Positions 42,472-49,067 of a stretch of DNA of 49,067 nucleotides are shown one piece after another. The notes under the pieces are model-generated. The model ran no database searches. It was not told where the DNA came from and saw only the letters and a list, made by a program, of their open reading frames with translations. The position numbers and the translations under genes were made by a program. Numbering within the stretch: the stretch's first letter is position 1; each line of letters begins with the position of its first letter. The DNA comes from Acidimicrobiales bacterium (GTDB taxonomy: Bacteria; Actinomycetota; Acidimicrobiia; Acidimicrobiales; SHLQ01). The stretch is from positions 1 to 49,067 of the forward strand of contig JAHDDK010000028.1 in assembly GCA_020629375.1 (NCBI GenBank). The letters run 5' to 3'.

Positions 42472-42816
42472 TCAGCCGACCCAGGCGACCGCTTCGATCT
42501 CGACAAGCCCGCCGAGCGGAAGGTCTTGCACGGCGAAGGCGGCCCGAGCGGGACGGTGATCGCCGAACGACTCGGTGTACGCCACGTTCATGGCGGCGTA
42601 GTCATCGATCGAATCGAGAAGCACCGTGGTCTTGACCACGTTGTCGAGCCTCGCGCCTTCGGCCTCGAGCAGCGCCGCGATGTTGGCGACCGCTTGGCGA
42701 ACCTGGGCGTCGAGGCCATCGACGAGCGCTCCGTCGATGAGACCGAGCTGACCGGAGACGTAGAGGGTGTCTCCCGCTCGAACGAGGGGCGTGTACGGAC
42801 CGACAGGCTTGCTCAT
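42472..42816 (-). CDS. ridA: RidA (YjgF/YER057c/UK114) family protein
   Basis: A 114-residue RidA-type protein. The segments LYVSGQLGLI, VKTTVLLDSIDDYAAMN and RPARAAFAVQDLPLGGLVEIEAVA are typical, and the Arg that holds the substrate carboxylate is present in RPARAAF. RidA hydrolyses reactive enamine/imine intermediates from PLP enzymes. TAGCCT lies 6 bases before the ATG, with no Shine-Dalgarno. It is divergent from a small membrane protein gene. Confidence 0.92.
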   Translation of the reverse strand: MSKPVGPYTPLVRAGDTLYVSGQLGLIDGALVDGLDAQVRQAVANIAALLEAEGARLDNVVKTTVLLDSIDDYAAMNVAYTESFGDHRPARAAFAVQDLPLGGLVEIEAVAWVG

Positions 42817-42822
42817 GGCGCG

Positions 42823-42839
42823 AGGCTAACCGCTACGAT
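42823..42839. promoter_or_regulatory. Divergent leaderless -10 pair (ridA and small membrane protein)
   Basis: Minus strand TAGCCT (42828-42823) is 6 bases before the ATG at 42816. Plus strand TACGAT (42834-42839) is 7 bases before the ATG at 42847. Only 30 bases separate the two start codons. Confidence 0.5.
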
Positions 42840-42846
42840 TCGATCC

Positions 42847-43023
42847 ATGGTCGGAGGCATCATCATCGTCGTCTTGCTCCTCGTGGTCTTCCCGGTGGCC
42901 ATCCTGATGAGCGGGGCCGTATTCGCGGCAATCCTCGGCACCGTGGCGAAGAATTCGGTCGACAACGACCACGCCGACTCCGAACTCCTGGAGATCTCCG
43001 AAGCCAACCCCTGGCAATCCTGA
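42847..43023 (+). CDS. Small single-pass membrane protein
   Basis: A 58-residue protein. Residues 3-36 are strongly hydrophobic (one long or two short helices), followed by a polar acidic tail (DNDHADSELLEISEANPW). No family recognised. The promoter-like TACGAT 7 bases before the ATG supports it as a real gene despite its size. It converges on the acyl-CoA ligase gene. Confidence 0.6.
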   Translation: MVGGIIIVVLLLVVFPVAILMSGAVFAAILGTVAKNSVDNDHADSELLEISEANPWQS

Positions 43024-43042
43024 CGGCATCCGTCGGACCGGT

Positions 43043-44686
43043 TCAGTCGCCCTCGACGGCATCCTCGGCGACACTCGTTGCCCACCGGTAGTCGGCTTTG
43101 CCGTTCGGGCTGCGCATGACCCGATCGACTCGGACGAAGCGTTTGGGAACCTTGTAGCCAGCGATCGTGTAGCGCAGCTGCGCCCGTAGGGCATCATCGG
43201 ACGTGTCGGCATCATTCAGCGCGACGACTGCGGTCACCGCAGACCCCCACGTCTCATCGGGCAACCCGACGACGGTCGCGTCGTCGACGGCGTCGAGCAG
43301 TTTGAGGGCTTCTTCGATCTCTTCGGGGTAGACCTTCTCGCCGCCGGTGTTGATCGACACGGAGCCTCGGCCGAGCAACGTGATCTCGCCATCCGCGTCG
43401 ACGGTCGCCCAGTCGCCGGGGATCGACCAGCGTTGGCCGTCGATGGTCCGGAACGTCTCGGCGGACTTCGCTGGATCGCCGTAGTAGCCGATCGGGATCG
43501 GCCCTCCCACCGCAAGCAACCCGCGTTCGCCCGATCCGGGTTCGACCCGTCGGCCGGCTTCGGTGAACACCGCCGCGTTCGGTCCGAGCGTGAATCGTGC
43601 CGTCGTCGTGTCCTCACCGGCTTTTGAGTGCTTGCCAGCGAAGCCCACACCTTCGCTCGAGCCCAACGAATCGAAGAGGCCGAGCGGGCCGTCTTGGGCC
43701 GCGGCGTGCGCAAGCAAGGCCTCCTTCACGGGCTGGCTCCACATCACGCCCGACGATGTGATGTTCCGCAACGCCGACAGATCGACGGGTCGGCCAGCCT
43801 CGGCTCGCCGCTCGAGGGCGTCGACCATCGGCTTTCCGAAGACGTCGCCCACGATCGACATCGTCGTGCAACCCACGTGTTCGGAGACCTGCCACAGCTC
43901 GTCGGCGTCGAAGTGCCGGCCAGCGAGCGTCACCACCGCGCCGCCCGCCGAGTGGGTCATGATGGCGCCGATGTTCGCGGTGCCGTGCATCAGCGGCGAC
44001 GCCGCAAGCTGGCGTGGCGTGCGACCCCGTTCCGCGATGGTGGCTACGGCGTCGGCTACCTCGTCGAGACGGGTTGGGAGCGGCACCTTCCACGCATTGA
44101 AGGTCCTCGCGCAGAGCTCGACCAGATGCTTGTGCGGCCACATCACCCCTTTGGGATGGCCGGTCGTACCTCCGGTGTAGAGAATCCACAGGTCGTCGCC
44201 CGAGCGGTCGATCCGGGCCATCGGGTCTGGCTCGCTCGTGGCGGCCTGCCACGACATCGCCCAGTCCGGTGTCTCGTCGGGGGCGCCCACGCAGATCCAG
44301 AGGCGGACGGCGGGCGTCGAGGAGCGCACCTCGTCGAAGCGATCGGTCAGCGACGAGTCGAAGACGACGGCAGCGGCGTCGGAGTTTTCGACCAGGTAGC
44401 GGAGCTCGGCACCGGTGTAGCGGTAGTTGACGTTGCACGGCGCCGCTCGGGATTTGAATGCGGCGAACTGGGCGATCGAGTACTCGGGGCCGTTGTAGAG
44501 CGCGAGCGCCACGTTGTGGCCCGCGCCCACGCCGGCGCCGGACAACAATCCGGCGAGTCGGCTCGCGTGGTCGTCGTACTGGGCCCACGTCCACGCCTGC
44601 TCATCGTGATGCAGAGCCAGCGCGTCCGGAACATGATCGGCGATGCGTTCCCAGACCGAAGCCAAATTCATCTCACGGTTCGCCAT
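43043..44686 (-). CDS. Acyl-CoA synthetase (AMP-forming, FadD-like)
   Basis: A 547-residue ANL-superfamily ligase that activates a carboxylic acid to acyl-AMP and then acyl-CoA. Motifs in order: LYTGGTTGHPKGVMW (AMP-binding P-loop), a GSSEGVGFAGK region, GDWATVDADGEI, GRGSVSINTGGEKVYPEEIEEAL, and the C-terminal lysine in SPNGKADYRW. Length matches the long-chain or steroid-type FadD group of actinobacteria; substrate is not readable. TAGCGT lies 7 bases before the ATG. Apparently monocistronic. Confidence 0.93.
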   Translation of the reverse strand: MANREMNLASVWERIADHVPDALALHHDEQAWTWAQYDDHASRLAGLLSGAGVGAGHNVALALYNGPEYSIAQFAAFKSRAAPCNVNYRYTGAELRYLVENSDAAAVVFDSSLTDRFDEVRSSTPAVRLWICVGAPDETPDWAMSWQAATSEPDPMARIDRSGDDLWILYTGGTTGHPKGVMWPHKHLVELCARTFNAWKVPLPTRLDEVADAVATIAERGRTPRQLAASPLMHGTANIGAIMTHSAGGAVVTLAGRHFDADELWQVSEHVGCTTMSIVGDVFGKPMVDALERRAEAGRPVDLSALRNITSSGVMWSQPVKEALLAHAAAQDGPLGLFDSLGSSEGVGFAGKHSKAGEDTTTARFTLGPNAAVFTEAGRRVEPGSGERGLLAVGGPIPIGYYGDPAKSAETFRTIDGQRWSIPGDWATVDADGEITLLGRGSVSINTGGEKVYPEEIEEALKLLDAVDDATVVGLPDETWGSAVTAVVALNDADTSDDALRAQLRYTIAGYKVPKRFVRVDRVMRSPNGKADYRWATSVAEDAVEGD

Positions 44687-44693
44687 TCCGGCG

Positions 44694-44699
44694 ACGCTA
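44694..44699 (-). promoter_or_regulatory. -10 element of the acyl-CoA ligase gene (leaderless)
   Basis: TAGCGT on the minus strand, 7 bases before the ATG at 44686, with no Shine-Dalgarno. Confidence 0.5.
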
Positions 44700-44734
44700 C
44701 AAGCGAGACGAGAGCCGCTTCGAATGCAGAAGGA

Positions 44735-45745
44735 TCAACCGGGGTCGACGGCGACGAACTGCATGATCGATCCGGTCGAGTTCGTGACGATCGCCGAACC
44801 GGCGCCGGCCGACAGCATGAACTGGCCCACGAAAAGCTCGTCGATCACCGGCGAGTAACCGCACGGCTCGACCGAGGTCAAGAACGGTAGGTCGACGGAG
44901 AGCGGTTCGAGGTCGTTGATCGCCGACGGCGTCAAGGTGAACGACGGCGGAGCACCGTCGAAGCCGTCCGCGCCGAGCTCGGGCGAAAGATCCGAAGGGA
45001 GCGCTGTCACCCCCGCGAGACGAATCGAGCCGGTGCTGAGTGCAGTGCATGCGGTGTCGGCGCTGCGATCGCCGCCTGTCGCACCACTACTCGAGTGCAG
45101 CGTGACGACCGCCAGATCACCTGATCCGTCTTCGGTGATGACGAGTCGGATCTCCGGGCGGTCGTCCTCGCCGCTCGCGATTGCGTCGCCGTTGGCGTCC
45201 ACCGCCACGAGTTCGACGCCCCCACCAGTAACTTCTTCTTGGAGAAGCCGGTAGGCCGTGGCGAGGCGTCCACCCCCGGGGTCCGAATCGGACTGCACGT
45301 GATCGAGCACGATCCGTTGATCCCCGCTCGTCAACGTGATCCAGTTGAATGCGCCCCGGCCGAGGATCCATGGGCTGCCCTCCCGTAGGAGGGCGTCAAA
45401 GGGCGAGCATGGCCCATCCGGAGCGTCGGTGATCTCGAGGGCGTCGTCGGTCAGGACGATGTCGTAGGTCGTCGTGCACTCGGTGCTCGCCGCGATCAAC
45501 AAGAGATCGCCCTGGCTACCGGCGATCGACACCGACGACGTTCCGGGAGGGGTCGGGCTTCCGTTCACCCACCGAACCCACCACACACCCGACCCGGTCT
45601 CCGACGCTGCCTCCGATGCGATCAGCGCGCCGCCGCCGCCAATGGCTTTGCCCGCGTCGTCGTTGGCGTCGGCCGAATCGGCGCCATCGGAGCTGCAACC
45701 GAGCAGCATCGCACTGACGAGAACGAGGAGGGGAACGAGTCGCAT
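44735..45745 (-). CDS. Lipoprotein of unknown function
   Basis: A 336-residue lipoprotein. The hydrophobic signal ends in the lipobox MLLGC near residue 18, followed by an Asp/Ser/Ala-rich linker. The mature part is beta-rich and Asp/Gly/Ser/Thr-rich, with a few cysteines (STECTTTYD, DGPCSPFD, DTACTALS, VEPCGYSP) that may pair outside the cell. I chose ATG 45745, which puts the signal at the very N-terminus; an ATG ten codons upstream is possible. No family recognised. Confidence 0.75.
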   Translation of the reverse strand: MRLVPLLVLVSAMLLGCSSDGADSADANDDAGKAIGGGGALIASEAASETGSGVWWVRWVNGSPTPPGTSSVSIAGSQGDLLLIAASTECTTTYDIVLTDDALEITDAPDGPCSPFDALLREGSPWILGRGAFNWITLTSGDQRIVLDHVQSDSDPGGGRLATAYRLLQEEVTGGGVELVAVDANGDAIASGEDDRPEIRLVITEDGSGDLAVVTLHSSSGATGGDRSADTACTALSTGSIRLAGVTALPSDLSPELGADGFDGAPPSFTLTPSAINDLEPLSVDLPFLTSVEPCGYSPVIDELFVGQFMLSAGAGSAIVTNSTGSIMQFVAVDPG

Positions 45746-45823
45746 GCCCCACCAGTATCGACCGGTCGGCGCCAACTTCGGTACGCGCCGGACGACGGTG
45801 TTCCGTCGTCGTGCAATGAGGTC

Positions 45824-45884
45824 GTGTAATGAGAGGGTCAGACCCCTGCATGTGTAAGGAGAGGGTTAGACCCTCTCATTGCGC
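45824..45884. repeat. Compound GGGTCA-type hairpin repeat
   Basis: Outer arms 45824-45838 and 45870-45884 pair over 15 bases (11 perfect, the rest with G-T pairs). Inside, GGGTCAGACCCC and a second unit beginning GTGTAAGGAGAGGGT are nested; the latter is identical to part of the element at 11599-11629. It begins 4 bases beyond the stop of the glnR-like gene and fits a terminator. Confidence 0.7.
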
Positions 45885-45888
45885 ATGG

Positions 45889-46566
45889 TCAGCCCCAGCG
45901 GGCGGTGCCGAGCCGGTAGCCAACCGAGCGAACGGTCGAGATGAGGCTGGCATGTTCTTCGCCGAGCTTCGAGCGAAGGCGACGGATGTGCACGTCGACC
46001 GTGCGAGCGCCGCCGTAGTAGTCGTAGCCCCACACCTCGCTGAGCAAGATCTCACGGCTGAACACCTTGCCGGGTTGGGCGGCGAGATACCGGAGGAGCT
46101 CGTACTCCATGTAGGTGAGGTCGAGGGCCCTGCCGTCGACCATGGCCTGGTACGTCTCGACGTTCAGCCGCAGCGGGCCGTACGTGATGATCGCGGCGTC
46201 TCCGCCGCCATCTGATCGACGGAGAAGATGTTCGAGACGGGCCTCGAGCTCGGCTGGGTGGAACGGTGTGAGACAGAAGTCGTCGAACAGGTCGGTGTGG
46301 TCGGCGAGTTCCGGGAGCATGTCGGCGGACACGAGGAACAGGACACGGGTGTCGGCGTCCTCGTCGTTGCGGATCGATCGTGACAGCTCGAACGCCTGAT
46401 CGGGGTTCCCGTCGACGGTGATGACTGCACCGGACCAACCCCCACTCGGCGCAGATTCGAGTGCGAGCGTGGGATTGGCGATGGCCTTCCACGTGAGACC
46501 GAGCATGTCGAGCACTCGGGTGAGGCTGTTGCCGATCGGCTCAGGATGGATCAGTACGGTTGCCAT
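45889..46566 (-). CDS. glnR: GlnR-type orphan OmpR-family regulator
   Basis: A 225-residue regulator with a receiver-like domain (1-115) and an OmpR winged helix (130-222; LTYMEYELLRYLAAQPGKVFSR, WGYDYYGGARTVDVHIRRLRSKLG). The receiver is atypical: Asp52 is present, but the usual acidic pair reads HPE and the LTKP lysine region reads LTPF, so phosphorylation is unlikely. Actinobacterial GlnR has the same wing sequence and phosphorylation-independent design, and controls nitrogen assimilation. Here the gene starts 4 bases after the glnA stop, and a glutamine synthetase II gene lies beyond. Context and wing similarity support GlnR; a PhoP- or AfsQ-type relative is less likely. Confidence 0.75.
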   Translation of the reverse strand: MATVLIHPEPIGNSLTRVLDMLGLTWKAIANPTLALESAPSGGWSGAVITVDGNPDQAFELSRSIRNDEDADTRVLFLVSADMLPELADHTDLFDDFCLTPFHPAELEARLEHLLRRSDGGGDAAIITYGPLRLNVETYQAMVDGRALDLTYMEYELLRYLAAQPGKVFSREILLSEVWGYDYYGGARTVDVHIRRLRSKLGEEHASLISTVRSVGYRLGTARWG

Positions 46567-46570
46567 CAGC

Positions 46571-47908
46571 TCACCACCGTCGGAAATAGCGCTGGAGTTC
46601 GAATGGGGTCACCAGCCGAGCGTGCTCGTCCCATTCGGCACGGCGGTTGCGGAGGAACCACTCGAAGATGTGGTCGCCGAGCGCGTCGCGCACCAGTTCG
46701 CTCTTCTCCATCTCGGCGAGCGCCTCGTCGAGTGAGCGGGGGAGCGTTTCGACGCCGGCGGTTGCGGCGGACTTGCGGTCGAAGAGGTTGACCTTTGTCT
46801 CCGCAGGTAGTTCGTATCCCTCCTCGATCCCCTTCATTCCCGCCGCGAGCACGAGGGCGAAGAACAGGTAGGGGTTGCAGGCCGGGTCTGGCGCCCGATA
46901 CTCGATGCGGGTCGCGCTCGGCTTGTTCGCTTTGGTCACCGGCACTCGCACGAGCGTGGACTGATTGTTGCGTGCCCACGACACGTACCGGGGGGCTTCG
47001 AGCCCGTCGTTGAGCCGTTTGTACGAGTTGATCAACTGATTGGTGACGGCGGTGATCTCCCTGGCGTGTCGCAACATGCCGGCGATGAACGACCGAGCCA
47101 CGTCGGACAGCCCGTACTCGCTGTCGGGGGACACGAAGGCGTTCTCGCCGTCCTTCCAGAGCGACATGTGGGTGTGCATGCCCGAGCCCTGCACGCCGTC
47201 GAGCGGTTTCGGCATGAACGTGGCGTGCATGCCGCGCTCCTGGGCGATCTTCTTGACGACGAGGCGGAACGTCATGATCGAGTCGGCCATGGCCAGCGCT
47301 TCGGTGTACTGCAGGTCGATCTCGTGCTGGCTCGGACTGTCTTCGTGGAAGCTGTACTCGACCGGAATCGACAACGCCTCGAGCATGTGGAGCGTCGTCT
47401 TGCGCAGGTCGCTCGCCACGTCGGCCGTCGTCAGATCGAAGTAGCTCGCGTCGTCGACCGGCTGGAGGGGCACGGTGGGGTCGTCCGAGCCGAAGTAGAA
47501 GAACTCGATCTCCGGGGCAACGAAGAAGGTGAAGCCCGCGTCGTGAGCCCGCTTGAGGTTGCGACGCAGGACCTGTCGAGGGTCGCCCTCGAACGGCGAG
47601 CCGTCGAGATGGGTGATGTCGCAGAACATGGCGCCCGAGGGTTCGTCGTCGCGGGCCCACGGAAGGAGCTCGAACGTGCGAGCGTCGGGGCGGGCGAGAA
47701 CGTCGGATTCCTGCACCCGGCTGAAGCCATCGATCGACGAGCCGTCGAATTGAAGTCCTTCTTCGAAGACCTTCTCGAGTTCGGCAGGCGAGATCGCCAC
47801 CGACTTGTGCTGGCCGAGCACGTCGGTGAACCAGAGGCGGATCAGACGCACGCCGCGTTCCTCGACGGTGCGCAACACGTAGTTTTGCTGCGGTTCCATT
47901 TGGACCAT
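46571..47908 (-). CDS. glnA: Glutamine synthetase, type I
   Basis: A 445-residue GSI that makes glutamine from glutamate, ammonia and ATP. Landmarks: FDGSSIDGF, PEIEFFYFG (metal site), the GSGMHTHMSLW substrate loop, RVPVTKANKPSATRIEYRAPDPACNPYL and the ATP-binding region. The usual adenylylation site Tyr is Phe here (KVNLFDRKS), and the chain is at the short end, so it is probably an alpha-type enzyme not controlled by GlnE. ATG 47908 is used, and the ATG three codons later is an alternative. The glnR-like gene follows directly. It is divergent from glnII. Confidence 0.93.
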   Translation of the reverse strand: MVQMEPQQNYVLRTVEERGVRLIRLWFTDVLGQHKSVAISPAELEKVFEEGLQFDGSSIDGFSRVQESDVLARPDARTFELLPWARDDEPSGAMFCDITHLDGSPFEGDPRQVLRRNLKRAHDAGFTFFVAPEIEFFYFGSDDPTVPLQPVDDASYFDLTTADVASDLRKTTLHMLEALSIPVEYSFHEDSPSQHEIDLQYTEALAMADSIMTFRLVVKKIAQERGMHATFMPKPLDGVQGSGMHTHMSLWKDGENAFVSPDSEYGLSDVARSFIAGMLRHAREITAVTNQLINSYKRLNDGLEAPRYVSWARNNQSTLVRVPVTKANKPSATRIEYRAPDPACNPYLFFALVLAAGMKGIEEGYELPAETKVNLFDRKSAATAGVETLPRSLDEALAEMEKSELVRDALGDHIFEWFLRNRRAEWDEHARLVTPFELQRYFRRW

Positions 47909-47952
47909 CGTCGCATCCGGCCGTTCAGACAGCCATTTGACCGCTGTGGCGG

Positions 47953-47981
47953 TTCACGCGGCGTTAACAGAGTGGGTTGAC
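47953..47981. promoter_or_regulatory. Candidate GlnR-like box between glnA and glnII
   Basis: TTCAC-n6-TTAAC (47953-47968) approaches the GlnR half-site layout gTnAC-n6-GaAAC, and a further TTGAC follows at 47977-47981. The match is loose. The rest of 47909-48116 shows no clear -10 hexamer at leaderless spacing, only an AAGGAG 10 bases before glnII. Confidence 0.3.
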
Positions 47982-48116
47982 GGTCGTCGGGCCGCCTTGG
48001 CTACGGTCGCGTCGCATCCGTTGTGGCCGCCACAGCCGTCGGTCCGTGGATACCCCCGAATCGGATCTGGCGTCGCCCTGTCGGATCTGCACACCACAGC
48101 AAGGAGAAACTCGGAA

Positions 48117-49067
48117 ATGACTTACCGAGCCGAATACATCTGGATCGACGGCACGGAGCCGACGGCCGAACTGCGTTCGAAGACGAAGGTGCTCGCCGAC
48201 GGCGACGAACCGGGCATCTGGGGCTTCGACGGATCGAGCACCAATCAGGCGACCGGCGACAACTCCGATGTCGTCCTGCAGCCCGTGTTCCAGTGCCCGG
48301 ACCCGATCCGCGGTGGCGACAACATCCTCGTGATGTGCGAGACGCTGCTCACGGCCGACATGTCCCCGCACCCGACCAACACCCGTGCCGCAACCCGCGA
48401 AGCTGTCGACAAGTACGGCGACCAGGACGCCTGGTACGGCCTCGAGCAGGAGTACACGCTCCTCGATCCCGAGACGAAGTGGCCATATGGCTTCCCCGCC
48501 AACGGCTTCCCTGGACCGCAGGGCCCCTACTACTGCGGCGTCGGCGCACTCCGCATCGCTGGCCGTGACCTCGTCGAGCTGCACACCGACTGGTGTGTTG
48601 CAGCCGGACTGAAGATCTCCGGTACCAACGCCGAGGTCATGCCCGGTCAGTGGGAGTTCCAGATCGGCCCGGCCGGTCCGCTCGAGGTCGGCGATCACCT
48701 CTGGATCGCTCGCTACCTGCTGTATCGCGCGGGCGAGGAGTTCAACATCGAGGTGTCCATCGACGCCAAGCCCATGAAGGGCGACTGGAACGGTGCTGGC
48801 ATGCACACGAACTTCTCGACGGCTGCGATGCGCGACAACTACGACGCCATTGAGAAGGCTGCTCAGTCGCTCGGCGAACCCGGCATCCCCGAGAAGCACC
48901 TCGCCGGCTACGGCGTTGGCATCGAGGATCGCCTCACCGGCGAACACGAGACGCAGCGCTTCGATCAGTTCAGCTACGGCGTGTCCGACCGCGGCGCGTC
49001 GATCCGCATCCCATGGCAGGTCAAGCAGGACGGCAAGGGCTACATCGAAGATCGTCGCCCCAACGCC
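48117..49067 (+). CDS. glnII: Glutamine synthetase, type II (partial, runs off the window)
   Basis: The first 317 codons of a eukaryote-type GSII (complete enzymes are about 340-350 residues). Typical segments are the opening YRAEYIWIDG, GFDGSSTNQATGDNSDV, YGLEQEYTLLD (metal-binding Glu), PQGPYYCGVG, PGQWEFQIGP, GDWNGAGMHTNFST and SDRGASIRIP. AAGGAG lies 10 bases before the ATG. Having both GSI and GSII is common in actinobacteria, and the divergent layout with glnA-glnR suggests joint nitrogen control. The 3' end is outside the window. Confidence 0.95.
   Translation, partial: MTYRAEYIWIDGTEPTAELRSKTKVLADGDEPGIWGFDGSSTNQATGDNSDVVLQPVFQCPDPIRGGDNILVMCETLLTADMSPHPTNTRAATREAVDKYGDQDAWYGLEQEYTLLDPETKWPYGFPANGFPGPQGPYYCGVGALRIAGRDLVELHTDWCVAAGLKISGTNAEVMPGQWEFQIGPAGPLEVGDHLWIARYLLYRAGEEFNIEVSIDAKPMKGDWNGAGMHTNFSTAAMRDNYDAIEKAAQSLGEPGIPEKHLAGYGVGIEDRLTGEHETQRFDQFSYGVSDRGASIRIPWQVKQDGKGYIEDRRPNA

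Overview
The window looks like a chromosomal segment of a high-GC actinobacterium. Support for this: a WhiB regulator, a GlnR-type orphan regulator downstream of glutamine synthetase I, a eukaryote-type glutamine synthetase II, a CshA-type surface protein ending in LAxTG (a class E sortase signal), and an actinobacterial-style dCTP deaminase. My guess is the class Acidimicrobiia (Ilumatobacter-like), but I could not test that. Genes are dense and no gap exceeds 300 bases. I saw no integrase, transposase, phage gene or CRISPR array.

Layout: 1-1.6 kb holds an alpha/beta hydrolase and a divergent TetR regulator with paired operators, bracketed by two copies of a long hairpin repeat. 1.6-9.7 kb holds housekeeping genes: gpsA with a DUF533 partner, a VOC protein, a nucleosidase, glgC, a Tat-exported phoD, and a TlpA/CcdA-like redox pair. 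9.8-11.6 kb is dcd plus an MFS transporter. 11.6-15 kb is one large iron-sulfur membrane oxidoreductase fused to two helix-hairpin-helix domains. 15-20.5 kb is the most unusual locus: an orphan solute-binding lipoprotein, a HAMP-GGDEF-EAL protein with a degenerate GGDEF half, a possible 35-residue lipoprotein, and an Amt-fold membrane protein that appears to lack both pore histidines. 20.5-24 kb has a DUF2256/DUF3253 protein, a dioxygenase-like protein, a Cys-containing lipoprotein, tRNA-Pro(CGG), and a receiver/STAS pair. 24-28.7 kb has a fused tandem Get3/ArsA ATPase, an NfeD-type protein whose nucleophile seems lost, VapBC and WhiB. 28.7-32 kb is selB-selA and a GNAT enzyme. 32-35 kb has FxsA, Mrp and ErpA-type Fe-S carriers. 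35-45.7 kb has a shortened molybdenum-hydroxylase-like fusion, a 1683-residue surface protein, RidA, an acyl-CoA ligase and lipoproteins. The window closes on a nitrogen-assimilation cluster: glnA-glnR facing glnII, which runs off the end.

Two sequence-level themes run through the window. First, many genes have a TAnnnT -10 hexamer 6-9 bases before the start codon and no Shine-Dalgarno, which implies leaderless mRNAs; in several divergent pairs the two -10 elements overlap on opposite strands. Second, a family of hairpin repeats with a GGGTCA core lies at gene 3' ends. Three copies supply the stop codon of the upstream gene, and two pairs bracket small two-gene modules (hydrolase-TetR and VapBC).

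All calls are from reading the sequence and from family knowledge. No database search was possible.
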